From: Gemmatimonas phototrophica
GTDB lineage: Bacteria; Gemmatimonadota; Gemmatimonadetes; Gemmatimonadales; Gemmatimonadaceae
Assembly: GCA_945869195.1 (NCBI GenBank)
Contig: CAMBNV010000001.1
Coordinates: 372,001 to 436,000 of the forward strand
DNA: 64,000 nt
Reading direction: 5' to 3'
Below, one piece after another: positions 52,466-61,013 of the stretch. A model generated the notes under the pieces. It did not search any database. It was given only the letters and a program-made list of their open reading frames with translations, and was not told where the DNA came from. Position numbers and translations under genes: made by a program. Position 1 is the stretch's first letter, and each line of letters opens with the position of its first letter.

Positions 52466-53022
52466 GAATATTGATCCTCTAGGAGCTTTTGCAGCGCCTC
52501 GCGGGCGCGGTGGACACGCATTTTCAGAGCACCAACCGTCGCATCGAGCAATATCGCCATCTCCTCATACGAGCGACCCTCGACGTGCTTCATCACGAAC
52601 GCCTCTCGCAACGAAGACGGGAGGGACAGAAGCGCGCCGTCGAGGTCGCGCCGGATCTCTCCACGGTCGAGTTCCTCCTCCGGTGTCTCGAGCCCCGAAG
52701 GCTGATCGTCCTCCTCGTAACTGAGGTGGCTTCTGCGGATGTTCTTGAGCCAGTCCTTGCACCCATTGGCAACGATCCGAAACACCCACGCATCGAACCT
52801 GCCTCGCACCTCACCCAGGTGATGGAACGCCTTGATGAATGAAACCTGCACGATGTCCTCCGCCACGTCCGCGCTGCCCGTCATCCCATGGGCATGGCGG
52901 TACAGCGGATCACTGTATCGCTCAATCAGGATGCCAAACGCATTGCGGTCCCCGGCGATCACGCGGTCAATGACCGTCTGGTCGGGATCCAGCGGATCGT
53001 TGGGCGAGGTTGGCTCGGTCAT
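52462..53022 (-). CDS. ECF-type RNA polymerase sigma factor
   Basis: 186 residues. Region 2 is seen in AFGILIERYSDPLYRHAHGM and DIVQVSFIKAFHHLGEVRGRF, and region 4 helix-turn-helix in LPSSLREAFVMKHVEGRSYEEMAILLDATVGALKMRVHRAREAL. There is no C-terminal extension. It directs polymerase to a set of promoters not identifiable here. The ATG for MTEPTSP is used; the longer frame reaches 53115. A coupled small gene follows. The 166 bp upstream hold no other gene. Confidence 0.93.
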   Translation of the reverse strand: MTEPTSPNDPLDPDQTVIDRVIAGDRNAFGILIERYSDPLYRHAHGMTGSADVAEDIVQVSFIKAFHHLGEVRGRFDAWVFRIVANGCKDWLKNIRRSHLSYEEDDQPSGLETPEEELDRGEIRRDLDGALLSLPSSLREAFVMKHVEGRSYEEMAILLDATVGALKMRVHRAREALQKLLEDQYS

Positions 53023-53188
53023 GGTCAAGGTCACGACGCTAGTGTAATCCGCGCGCCGCATGACGGACAGGGCCTCACTACACCCGACGGACCGCAAGAA
53101 CCGGGTTCGTCGCATAGCAAAGACGAGCGGGGGCGGCCAGCGTCACGCCAGGCCTCGGACTGGCGCTCGACAGCGCGGACGGACGAGG

Positions 53189-54322
53189 TCACTGGATCCG
53201 TCCAAACGCACCCCATGTCGCCGCACGCACGAGCGCGCCGTGCTCGTCGAGCCTGGGCGGCGCGAGGCGTACCGTGCCGGGAGACTGCGGGGCCACTCCG
53301 GTCAGTGCCGACCCGTCGACCGCCTCCAACGCGTCGAGGACGGACTTCACGACACCACACGGCACGCCGACTTCCTCGAGCAGTGCGAGCCAATGCGCGG
53401 CAGTCGCCGTGCGTACGCGGGCCGCGACCGCAAATACCACGCGCTCGCGCTGCGCGACGCGCCCGGCATTTGTCGCGAGCGTCGCATCGGCCGCGAGGAC
53501 GTCGAGCCCGAGCACCCGCGCACAGGCGGCGAACTGCGGATCGCTCCCCACCGCGATGACCATCGCCCGGTCGGCCGCGTCGAATAGCTCGTACGGCACC
53601 AGATTGGGATGCGCGTTGCCCCAGCGCGATGCTTCGCGTCCCGATACCAGCGCGTTCTGCGCCACGTTCACGAGTGCCGCCGTCGCACTGTGCAGCAACG
53701 ACACGCTCAACCGACGATCCGCGATAGTATGCGCGGCCTCACCCGTGTCTCTCGGTGCGCGGGCGCGACCGAGTAGGGCGGCGAGCACGGCGAGCGCCGC
53801 ATCCTTCCCAGCGAGGACGTCGGCGAGTGCCACGCCCACCTTCATCGGTCCGCCGTCGGCCGCGCCAGTAATCGACATCCATCCGCTCTCGGCCTGCACG
53901 ACAAAGTCATAGCCCGGCCGCGCGCTCTCAAGGCCAAAGCCGGCAATCGTACACCAGATGAGCTGCGGGTAGCGGACGAGCATCGCCTCGGCGCCAATCC
54001 CACGCCGCTCGAGAGTCCCCGGTTTGAAGTTCTCGATGACCACATCAGCGTCGGCGATGAGGCGCTCCACCAGCGCCAGATCTTCGGTGAGCGAGAGGTC
54101 GGCGGCAACGCTGAGTTTGTTGCGATTAGTCGACAGAAAGTAGGCGCTTTCTCCGCGGGAATCGAATGGCGGGCCCCACCCTCTCGTCTCGTCGCCACTA
54201 CCGGGACGCTCCACTTTGATCACATCGGCTCCAAGATCACCGAGAATCATGCCGGCAAGCGGCCCCGCAAGAACACGAGAGAGATCGACAATTTTGATTC
54301 CTTTCAGTGGTAGTGTTGTCAT
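53189..54322 (-). CDS. CaiB/BaiF family CoA-transferase
   Basis: 377 residues of the family III CoA-transferases. LKGIKIVDLSRVLAGPLAGMILGDLGADVIKVE is the family start, and the catalytic aspartate lies in RPGYDFVVQAESG. VVIENFKPGTLERRG is also conserved. The family moves CoA between carboxylic acids such as succinate, itaconate, mesaconate or carnitine; the substrate is unknown. It stands alone between the sigma factor and an AT-rich intergenic region. Confidence 0.92.
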   Translation of the reverse strand: MTTLPLKGIKIVDLSRVLAGPLAGMILGDLGADVIKVERPGSGDETRGWGPPFDSRGESAYFLSTNRNKLSVAADLSLTEDLALVERLIADADVVIENFKPGTLERRGIGAEAMLVRYPQLIWCTIAGFGLESARPGYDFVVQAESGWMSITGAADGGPMKVGVALADVLAGKDAALAVLAALLGRARAPRDTGEAAHTIADRRLSVSLLHSATAALVNVAQNALVSGREASRWGNAHPNLVPYELFDAADRAMVIAVGSDPQFAACARVLGLDVLAADATLATNAGRVAQRERVVFAVAARVRTATAAHWLALLEEVGVPCGVVKSVLDALEAVDGSALTGVAPQSPGTVRLAPPRLDEHGALVRAATWGAFGRIQ

Positions 54323-54409
54323 ACTGTTGTTATTATGTCCCTTTAAAGGCGCTATAAATCGTCTAATGTAGCGAATTTATAAAATATCGATGTATGACCC
54401 GTGTGCTAC

Positions 54410-54437
54410 TTGCGTACAAGCTGAAAAATCATATACT
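54410..54437 (+). promoter_or_regulatory. Promoter of the H1-like gene
   Basis: TTGCGT (54410-54415) and TATACT (54432-54437) with a 16-bp spacer make a good sigma-70 promoter, about 45 nt before the ATG of the H1-like gene. It lies in an AT-rich island (about 54330-54440) that contrasts with the GC-rich genes around it. Confidence 0.65.
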
Positions 54438-54482
54438 TGCGCCCGTTAAGCTGCCGCAGAACCTCGCCACTACGGTCCCCAT

Positions 54483-55205
54483 ATGCCAGATACCGAAAAG
54501 CCGGCCGAAGTAATCGCTCCGCTTACCCCGCCGAAGCGTCATCCTGGACACCGCGGCCAGGACGTCCGCGACACTGTCGCCGAGATGGCAGCGAAGGCCC
54601 ACGAAATCTCGCTTGAGGCCGGTTCCAAGATGGCGGCCGCGATGAAGGATGTCGTTGGCGCCGCCGCTGGCCTCGTCTCCTTCTCCATCGAGAGCACGCG
54701 CGATCTCGTGCAGTATATGGTGCGCCGTGGTCAGATGACGCAGGATGAGGCCGACAAGCTCATTCGCGACGCTGAAGAGGCCTGGCTCAAGAAGAACAAG
54801 GGTAAGGTCCTCCCCAAGATCGGCGCCTCGCCGTTGGCGAAGCCGATTCTCGGCATGCCGATTCGGCCTGCCCCTGCCGCGCCGGTGGCCAAGCCGGTGG
54901 CCAAGCCGGTGGCCAAGCCGGTGGCCAAGCCGGTGGCCAAGCCGGTGGCCAAGCCGGTGGCCAAGCCGGTGGCCAAGCCGGTCGCCAAGCCCGCGGCCAA
55001 GCCCGCGGCCAAGCCGGTCGCCAAGAAGGCGGCCAAGCCGGTCGCCAAGAAGGCGGCCAAGCCGGTGGCCAAGAAGGCGGCCAAGCCGGTGGCCAAGAAG
55101 GCGGCCAAGCCGGCGGCCAAGCCGGCGGCCAAGAAGACCCCCGCTCCGGCCAAGAAGCGGGTCAGTCATAAGCCCGCCGCCAAGAAGCCCGCGCCACATA
55201 AGTGA
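54483..55205 (+). CDS. Histone H1-like / PhaF-like protein with AAKP repeats
   Basis: 240 residues in two parts. Residues 25 to about 110 form a helical domain (VRDTVAEMAAKAHEISLEAG, then LVQYMVRRGQMTQDEADKLI) like the N-terminus of phasin-related or PHA-granule-associated proteins. Residues 135-218 are 21 tetrapeptides of type VAKP, AAKP or VAKK, followed by a basic tail, as in the DNA-binding half of PhaF and in AlgP/H1-like proteins. The tail should bind DNA by charge. A role in chromosome compaction, or linking granules to DNA, is inference. No PHA genes are nearby. A strong hairpin follows the stop. Confidence 0.8.
   Translation: MPDTEKPAEVIAPLTPPKRHPGHRGQDVRDTVAEMAAKAHEISLEAGSKMAAAMKDVVGAAAGLVSFSIESTRDLVQYMVRRGQMTQDEADKLIRDAEEAWLKKNKGKVLPKIGASPLAKPILGMPIRPAPAAPVAKPVAKPVAKPVAKPVAKPVAKPVAKPVAKPVAKPAAKPAAKPVAKKAAKPVAKKAAKPVAKKAAKPVAKKAAKPAAKPAAKKTPAPAKKRVSHKPAAKKPAPHK
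54885..55136 (+). repeat. 12-bp coding tandem repeat (AAKP/VAKP array)
   Basis: Twenty-one 12-bp units, starting with eight identical copies of GTGGCCAAGCCG and one GTC variant, then an alternating VAKK/AAKP pattern of 24 bp repeated four times. The identical copies suggest recent expansion by slippage or recombination; length may vary between strains and may be collapsed in assemblies. Confidence 0.9.
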
Positions 55206-55228
55206 GCGGGCGGTCCCGCGCGGCGTAG

Positions 55229-55257
55229 CGAGAGCGCACCTTTCGGGTGCGCTCTCG
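55229..55257 (+). terminator. Hairpin terminator after the H1-like gene
   Basis: CGAGAGCGCACC and GGTGCGCTCTCG form a perfect 12-bp stem with loop TTTCG, 23 nt after the stop, followed by TCGTTTCC. The T-run is weak, but stem strength and position fit a terminator separating this gene from the M20 peptidase. Confidence 0.75.
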
Positions 55258-55315
55258 TCGTTTCCTCCCCTCTGTTCCTGCCTTTCCGCCCACCCCTTCG
55301 CGCCCCGATCCAACT

Positions 55316-56494
55316 GTGCCCCGCATCGCCCGTGGCGACGCCCTCGCACTGACGCGCGCCCTCGTCGCCGTCGACTCGCGCAATCCCGCGCTCGCCCTAG
55401 GCGCATCCGGTGAACGCGAGGCCGCCGAACTGCTCGCGGCGACCCTGACGGACTGGGGGTTTTCGGTTGACCTGATGCCGGCGACAACCGGGCGACCGAA
55501 TGTGGTCGCGCGCATCAGGGGCAGCGGGGGCGGCGCGTCGCTCATGCTCAACGGACATCTCGACACGGTCGACGTCGCAGGCATGACCCACGCCCCCTTC
55601 ATTCCCGAGGAGCGTGACGGGCGGCTTTACGCCCGCGGATCGTGCGACATGAAGGCCGGTGTCGCCGCGATGTGTGCCGCCGCCGCGCTGGCCGCCGACT
55701 CCGGATTGGCCGGCGAAGTCATCGTCGCGGCCGTGGTTGACGAGGAGTTCGAGAGTCTCGGCACTCGAGCCCTCCTCGCGTCTGGCGTCTCCGCAGATGC
55801 CGCGATTGTCACCGAGCCGACGCGACTTGCCATCGCGCCGGCGCATCGCGGATTCGCGTGGGCCAACGTCACGGTCGAGGGTCGCGCCGCGCACGGATCG
55901 CGCTATGACATCGGCATTGACGCCGTCACGCACGCCGCGCTGCTACTCGCCGACCTCGAGGAGTACCAGCGCGCCGTGCTCACGACACGCACGCACCCCC
56001 TGCTCGGCCACGCCTCGTTGCACGCTGGGACTATCAGTGGCGGTACCGGGATATCGACCTATCCCGACCGCTGCACCTTCAGCCTAGAGCGCCGTACGCT
56101 GCCGGGAGAGCCCGACGGCGATTTTGCCGCCGAGGTGAAGGCGGCCATCGCCCGAGTGGGCGCTCGCGTGCCGGGATTTCGCGCAACCGTCACCTCGGGG
56201 CTCTCGCGGGAGCCGAACGACGTGCCGCTGGAGCACGCAATCGTCTCGGCACTCCAGGTGGCCTGCGGGGCAGAAGGCGCGCCGACGCGCATTGAGGGCC
56301 TCTCCTGCTGGACAGACGCCGCGCTGCTCACGGCGGCCGGAATCCCAGCGATCTGTTATGGTCCGGGCGACATCGCGCTCGCGCATGCCGCGGAGGAGTA
56401 CGTGCCGATCGACGAGATCGCGCGCGCCACGGCGGTGCTCACACGCCTCGTCACCAACTGGTGTGGACCAAAGGGGGGCCCGTGGGTCAGTTGA
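55316..56494 (+). CDS. M20-family metallopeptidase/deacylase (ArgE/DapE-like)
   Basis: 392 residues. Metal and catalytic residues are visible in NGHLDTVD, GSCDMKAG, VVDEEFESLG (catalytic Glu pair), TEPTRL and the C-terminal AHAAEEYVPI. A dimerisation domain is inserted from about residue 165. The family removes acyl groups or single residues from small peptides (acetylornithine, succinyl-diaminopimelate or dipeptides); which one is not clear. The GTG at 55316 is used because the longer frame starts inside the preceding terminator. Its end overlaps the next small gene. Confidence 0.88.
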   Translation: MPRIARGDALALTRALVAVDSRNPALALGASGEREAAELLAATLTDWGFSVDLMPATTGRPNVVARIRGSGGGASLMLNGHLDTVDVAGMTHAPFIPEERDGRLYARGSCDMKAGVAAMCAAAALAADSGLAGEVIVAAVVDEEFESLGTRALLASGVSADAAIVTEPTRLAIAPAHRGFAWANVTVEGRAAHGSRYDIGIDAVTHAALLLADLEEYQRAVLTTRTHPLLGHASLHAGTISGGTGISTYPDRCTFSLERRTLPGEPDGDFAAEVKAAIARVGARVPGFRATVTSGLSREPNDVPLEHAIVSALQVACGAEGAPTRIEGLSCWTDAALLTAAGIPAICYGPGDIALAHAAEEYVPIDEIARATAVLTRLVTNWCGPKGGPWVS

Positions 56495-56700
56495 CGGTGA
56501 AGGAGTACGACGCGCTGGAGCGCGCGATCGTCGACTCGACGCGGATTTCGATTTTTCGGCGGGGCACCGAGTATCTCGTGATTCCTGAACGACTGATCAC
56601 GCAGCGTGGCGCCGAGGCGATTCAAGCACGGCATCCGACGACCGGGGCGCGCCTTGTGCTGCGTCTCGATGAGACCGACCGCATTGAGATCGTGCGATGA
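56482..56700 (+). CDS. Small hypothetical protein between the M20 peptidase and RNase H genes
   Basis: 72 residues from GTG 56482 (a G-run lies just upstream; TTG 56491 and GTG 56497 are alternatives). It predicts as helix-strand-strand (KEYDALERAIVDSTRISIFR, then EYLVIPERL). It overlaps the peptidase gene by 13 nt and the RNase H gene by 4 nt (ATGA), so it is embedded in the operon. No known motif. Confidence 0.7.
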   Translation: MGQLTVKEYDALERAIVDSTRISIFRRGTEYLVIPERLITQRGAEAIQARHPTTGARLVLRLDETDRIEIVR

Positions 56701-57314
56701 GCGCACGTTTCCCGCTCGTCGCCGTCTACGCCGATGAGTCGTGTCTCGGTAACGGCAAGGCAGGGGACAATCCCGGTGGTGCCGGCGTGCTGGTCGAGTA
56801 TCAGCACGCGGATGGCCGCATTACCCGACGCGATCTCTGGATCTCGGAAAAGGCGACGACGAACAACCGGATGGCGTTGCGGTCGGTGAGTGAAGCGTTC
56901 GGCGGACTCGGCGCCAAGGACGGAAGGTTCAGTGTGCATTTTACGACCGATTCGCGATACATCGTGGACGGGTTGTCGTCGTGGGTGTTCGGCTGGGCGC
57001 GCAACGGCTGGAAGCGAAAGACCGGCGCGATCGAAAACCTGGAACTCTGGAAGAACGCGATCGCGTCAGTGCATGGGCACGAGGCCACGTGGAACTGGGT
57101 GAAAGGACACGCCGGTCATCCGCAGAACGAGTACGCGAACGACCTCGCCGTGCGGGCCGCGACGGAGCAGACGCAGTCGGGTGGGTACGTAGAATCGGCA
57201 TTCGACACGTGGCTCGCCGCGCGGCGCGCCAAGGGCGGTGCCCGGAGCGCCGTCGCACCATTTCCTGATCGCGACACGTTCAAGGCCGCGGCCTCTTTGC
57301 CCCGCGTCGGATAA
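56697..57314 (+). CDS. rnhA: RNase HI-like protein with altered active site
   Basis: 205 residues with an RNase H fold: YADESC (Asp12), TTNNRMALRSV, FTTDSRYIVDG (Asp85), WNWVKGHAGHPQNEYANDLA (His138). Compared with E. coli RNase HI, the catalytic Glu48 is Ala60 and Asp134 is Asn148, while Asp10, Asp70 and His124 are kept. The fold should bind RNA/DNA hybrids, but cleavage may be weak or need different geometry. About 50 extra C-terminal residues are present. It is coupled to the preceding small gene. Confidence 0.88.
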   Translation: MSARFPLVAVYADESCLGNGKAGDNPGGAGVLVEYQHADGRITRRDLWISEKATTNNRMALRSVSEAFGGLGAKDGRFSVHFTTDSRYIVDGLSSWVFGWARNGWKRKTGAIENLELWKNAIASVHGHEATWNWVKGHAGHPQNEYANDLAVRAATEQTQSGGYVESAFDTWLAARRAKGGARSAVAPFPDRDTFKAAASLPRVG

Positions 57315-57333
57315 CACAGAACCCAAGGCGCTC

Positions 57334-57984
57334 GTGGACGTCCTCGACCATCTCTTCCGCCGACTCGTGCTGGCCGCGCGCACCTCGGGCGCGCTCGAAC
57401 GACCCATCACGCTCGGCGAGGTGCTATACGAACTCGCGCCCTACGCCAGCGCCAAGCGCGAGGGCGGCATCGATTCGCATGACGATTATCTGCACGCGCT
57501 GATGCGACTCGCGTCGGGAGAGCGTGCGTTGCTCGGCGCGGACGATCGCATGCAGAACGACCTCAGGGCCGAGCTCAACTCGCCGAACCCAGACTTTTCG
57601 GTGTTGCGCACCTACACGCAGTCAAAGCTCACGGTCTCTCCCGAGGGGAGTGGGAAGGTGCTCGCGGGAGACACGACCATCGACCTGCGCTCGCTGACGA
57701 CGGACCGTGCGGCGGCCGAGCCAGCGATGACGCCTCGTTTTTCGGAGCCGCCAACCGAGCCACGTCCGCAGGGCACAGTGATGGAGGCCGAGTCGGCCGA
57801 CTCCGTCTCGGCCAATCCCGGCCACCGGGGCTGCCCATACTGTGCCCAGGCGCTCCCTGATGGACGCTCGGTCACGTTCTGCCCCGCGTGCGGTCTCAAC
57901 CTCCTTATGAACCGTTGCCCTGGCTGCAGCGCCGAGATCGAATCCGAATGGACGTTCTGCATCACCTGCGGGCGGAAGTCGTGA
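57334..57984 (+). CDS. Hypothetical protein with C-terminal double zinc ribbon
   Basis: 216 residues from GTG 57334 (AAGG upstream). The N-terminal 100 residues are helical (LDHLFRRLVLAARTSGALER, then YLHALMRLASGERALLG), a variable linker follows, and the C-terminus has two zinc knuckle pairs: CPYC...CPAC and CPGC...CITC. Such ribbons often mediate protein or nucleic-acid contacts. The stop overlaps the next gene (GTGA). No named family. Confidence 0.72.
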   Translation: MDVLDHLFRRLVLAARTSGALERPITLGEVLYELAPYASAKREGGIDSHDDYLHALMRLASGERALLGADDRMQNDLRAELNSPNPDFSVLRTYTQSKLTVSPEGSGKVLAGDTTIDLRSLTTDRAAAEPAMTPRFSEPPTEPRPQGTVMEAESADSVSANPGHRGCPYCAQALPDGRSVTFCPACGLNLLMNRCPGCSAEIESEWTFCITCGRKS

Positions 57985-59072
57985 ACTTCTGGCGCGCCTC
58001 AACCGGCGTATGCGTCGTCGTCGCACTGACACTCGGCGGCTGTGCCGGCACGCAAACCACTGTGGACCCGCTTCGACCAATCGTCCGTGGTCCCCAATGG
58101 CCGGTGAAGACGCGAGAGCACGTCGACCTCTGGCTACACGGCTTCGCCCTCATCTCCGAGGACACTGCAAGGGTACCGCTCTACGCGCGCGACTACCGAG
58201 ACCAGGTGACGATTGAGAAGAACAGGCGCCGCCTGTACACCGCCCTCGACTCGAATCGGTCGGCGCTCGCAGCGACGCTGCGCACGCGGCCGGTCCTCGA
58301 GGGAGCACAGTTCCTCGCGCTCTACTTCGGTTCCTGGGAGGAGTTGCGCCAGGCCATCGACTATTTCGTGAAAGCCGAGGGCGACCCCTCCCACGCGAAC
58401 AACCCTGCCGTGCAGTCGATCATCGCCTTCCTCGCACAGCAGTTTCCGCGCAAGGAGGACCGCGAGTTCGCGCAGCGATTCGTGACGGCGCTCGAAGGCG
58501 AGCGCTCGAATTTTCATCACCAGTGGTGGCTCGACGAACAGCGGGCGCGCTCCGCAGCGCTCACGACGGCCGACTCGCTCTGGCAGGCCCGGTGGCGGCC
58601 GGCATTGCAGACGTACTTGAATCACACGCAACAGGGAAATGGCGACCTGATCGTCTCGCGCACGCTCGGTGGTGAAGGGCGCGCCGTGCCGGCCGGCAAC
58701 CAGGCGAGCCAGTACGCAGTCAGCTGGCCTGCGACCACTGACTCGGCGGAGGTCCTGCTCTTCTCCTTTGCACACGAAGCGGCAGGCGCCGTGGCGAGCG
58801 TGGCGGTGAACGATCATCTCACGCCAGCCCAGCAACGGGAGGGTCTGGGCGCGAGTCTTGCCGCGATCGCACTCGTGCGCGGCGGTGCATTGTTGGTGGA
58901 GCGGATTGATCCTGCGCTGGCCGAGCGCTATGCGCGCTGGTATCTCGAGCAGTCGGGCAACCCGGTCCCCGCCCGTGCTGCGCTCGCTGCGCTCGCGCTC
59001 GCGTTCCCCATGTCGCCGGAGATGATCGCGTCCATGAAACGGCAGATCGAACTCGCGTTCGTGGGAATCTGA
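57981..59072 (+). CDS. Hypothetical lipoprotein
   Basis: 363 residues with lipobox TLGGCAG (Cys about 21), so membrane-anchored outside the cytoplasm. The rest is helical and soluble (SPEMIASMKRQIELAF at the end; FAHEAAGAVASVAVNDHLTP in the middle). HEAAG is not a full zinc-protease motif. GTG start overlaps the stop of the zinc-ribbon gene by 4 nt. I do not recognise a family. Confidence 0.72.
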   Translation: MNFWRASTGVCVVVALTLGGCAGTQTTVDPLRPIVRGPQWPVKTREHVDLWLHGFALISEDTARVPLYARDYRDQVTIEKNRRRLYTALDSNRSALAATLRTRPVLEGAQFLALYFGSWEELRQAIDYFVKAEGDPSHANNPAVQSIIAFLAQQFPRKEDREFAQRFVTALEGERSNFHHQWWLDEQRARSAALTTADSLWQARWRPALQTYLNHTQQGNGDLIVSRTLGGEGRAVPAGNQASQYAVSWPATTDSAEVLLFSFAHEAAGAVASVAVNDHLTPAQQREGLGASLAAIALVRGGALLVERIDPALAERYARWYLEQSGNPVPARAALAALALAFPMSPEMIASMKRQIELAFVGI

Positions 59073-59073
59073 C

Positions 59074-59862
59074 ATGACTGATCTCCCTATCCCTATCCTT
59101 CCGCGCGCCGCGCTCGAGCGCGTGTTGTTGCGCGCGGCCGAACTCCATTCCGCGAGCGGCGACCTCCCGGAGACCATGAGCGAGGCCGACCTCGTCGCGC
59201 TCGCGCAGGAGGTCGGTATCTCCGCGATCGCGCTGAAGCAGGCCTTAACCGAAGAGCGGATTCGCGTAACGGTTCCCGAGGAGCGTGGCCTCGCAGCGAC
59301 GATCGCTGGCCTCGCGCTTTGCACCGCTTCACGTGTCGTGCAGGGGCAGGCGAAGGCAGTGCTCGAGCGGATCGACCGCGAGTTCAGGGCGGACGAGAAC
59401 CTCACCGAGCGGCGGCGTTTCCCCGACCGGATTGCGTGGGGGGCGCGCGGTGGAGTTGCCGGCGCGCTTGCCGGGCTTTCACGCTTCGACGGTCGCGGCT
59501 TCCCGCTCACCAAAGCGGACGAGGTGAGCGCGACGGTGATCCAGGTGGAGCCCGGGCGCGTGCATGTGCGCGTCGAGGCGACGCTTGGCGCGCGGCGCGC
59601 GGCCGCGATGCGCAACGGACTGCTCGGCGTCGGCGGTGCCGCCCTGGTGACGGCGGTCTTAGCCGCGCTGTCTGTCTTCCCGCTGATCGCGCTCGTCACC
59701 GGTGCCGCGCTCGCGCTCGCGAGCTCGCTCACGGCACGGCGCAGCTACCGGCGCGACGTCAACGCGGCCCAACTGGCGATCGAGCAATCCCTCGATCGCC
59801 TGGAGTTCGGCGAGTCGAAAAAGCGTGGACTCCTCGACCAACTGCTCATCGCTGATCGCTAG
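59074..59862 (+). CDS. Hypothetical membrane protein with two C-terminal helices
   Basis: 262 residues. The N-terminal 60 residues (LERVLLRAAELHSASGDLPE, then LVALAQEVGISAIALKQAL) form a helical domain. The C-terminal part has two hydrophobic segments (LLGVGGAALVTAVLAALSVF and ALVTGAALALASSLTA) and a helical tail. It starts 1 nt after the lipoprotein stop and is clearly in the same transcript. Function unknown. Confidence 0.72.
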   Translation: MTDLPIPILPRAALERVLLRAAELHSASGDLPETMSEADLVALAQEVGISAIALKQALTEERIRVTVPEERGLAATIAGLALCTASRVVQGQAKAVLERIDREFRADENLTERRRFPDRIAWGARGGVAGALAGLSRFDGRGFPLTKADEVSATVIQVEPGRVHVRVEATLGARRAAAMRNGLLGVGGAALVTAVLAALSVFPLIALVTGAALALASSLTARRSYRRDVNAAQLAIEQSLDRLEFGESKKRGLLDQLLIADR

Positions 59863-59893
59863 CGGTCCGGCTAACTTTCGCTGCGTGAACCTC

Positions 59894-60961
59894 ATGGCGC
59901 CGTCCATCCCCGCTGTCGATACCGCCGAGCGCATTCGCGCGGCGGAGCGGTTTGCGCACGACATCCTCCCCGACGTGTCGCGCACCTTTGCGATCAGCAT
60001 TCGTTTGCTTCCAGGCACGCTCGGTACCGCGGTGCACACGGGGTACCTGCTCTGCCGGATCGCCGACACGGTCGAGGACGACAACAGCACACCGCCTGAG
60101 CGACGAGCCGAACTGCTCGAGGAGTTCGTCCGCACGCTCGATGACCGCCGTGCTGCCGAGGCCTTTCCCGCGATTGCGGCCGGCCTCCAGGGCGACGCGA
60201 CCCATCTGCAGCTTGTGCAGCATACCGACCTCGTGCTCGTGCTTTTCCGTACGCTGCCTCCGCGCACGCGCGACTGCGTCGCGCACTGGGTGTGCGAAAT
60301 GGCCGTGGGAATGGCGAAGTTTGTGCGGACGTATCCGGACGGCATTCGCATCCAGACCCTGGCTGAGTACAAGGAGTACTGCTACTACGTCGCCGGGACG
60401 GTCGGATGCATGCTCACGGAGTTGTGGCACGAACATGCGAGTGCCGTGGGTCAACGCGAGTTCGACCGACTCTGGGTGAAGTGTCAGGCGTTCGGTGAGG
60501 CGCTGCAGACCGTGAACATTCTGAAAGACATCGCATGGGATGCGGAGCATGAAAATGCGATTTACATCCCCGCGACCGAACTCGCGGCACACGGCAGCAG
60601 CCATGCGACACTACTCTCACCTGAACACATCGAGCACAATCACAAGGCTGTGGTGCGCTTTATCGATCTCGCGCGCAACGATCTCGACGAGGCGCTCGAG
60701 TACACGTTGACGATCCCATGGCGTGCTTTCCGAATCCGCGCCTTCTGTGTCTTGCCGTTGCTCTTCGCGTACGCGACACTGCGTGATCTGAGCCGGTCGC
60801 GCGCGATGCTCACGGTGGGTGGCCAGGTGAAAATCTCGCGCCGCGAAGTGAAGGCGCTGATGATCGTCGGAATCCTCTCGCTCGTAAGCAACGAGGCGTT
60901 GCGCTGGCTCGTGAGTCGCGTGAAGGCGCGGCCGTTCACCCTCGCGCCGGTCACGGGCTGA
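59894..60961 (+). CDS. Squalene/phytoene synthase family protein
   Basis: 355 residues with the two aspartate-rich motifs of head-to-head prenyl synthases: DTVED (58-62) and NILKDIAWD. YCYYVAGTVGCMLTELW is also conserved. The length and the C-terminal hydrophobic region (IVGILSLVSNEALRWLV) are closer to squalene synthase than to short HpnC/HpnD types. It would join two farnesyl (or geranylgeranyl) diphosphates for hopanoids or carotenoids; no other such genes are near. GTG 59885 is an alternative start. Confidence 0.85.
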   Translation: MAPSIPAVDTAERIRAAERFAHDILPDVSRTFAISIRLLPGTLGTAVHTGYLLCRIADTVEDDNSTPPERRAELLEEFVRTLDDRRAAEAFPAIAAGLQGDATHLQLVQHTDLVLVLFRTLPPRTRDCVAHWVCEMAVGMAKFVRTYPDGIRIQTLAEYKEYCYYVAGTVGCMLTELWHEHASAVGQREFDRLWVKCQAFGEALQTVNILKDIAWDAEHENAIYIPATELAAHGSSHATLLSPEHIEHNHKAVVRFIDLARNDLDEALEYTLTIPWRAFRIRAFCVLPLLFAYATLRDLSRSRAMLTVGGQVKISRREVKALMIVGILSLVSNEALRWLVSRVKARPFTLAPVTG

Positions 60962-61013
60962 GCCGCATGGTGCAGCTCGGCCGTCGCGGTCCCCCCGCTC
61001 GAGCGCACGCATC

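Noticed and set aside
54429-55487. Minus-strand ORF with repeated LGHRLGRLLG units
   Set aside because: The repeats are the complement of the coding AAKP array of the H1-like gene. No start, signal or function is seen.
58134-59732. 532-codon minus-strand frame opposite the lipoprotein and membrane-protein genes
   Set aside because: Low-complexity Ser/Arg-rich product and opposite two tightly spaced genes with a lipobox and membrane helices.
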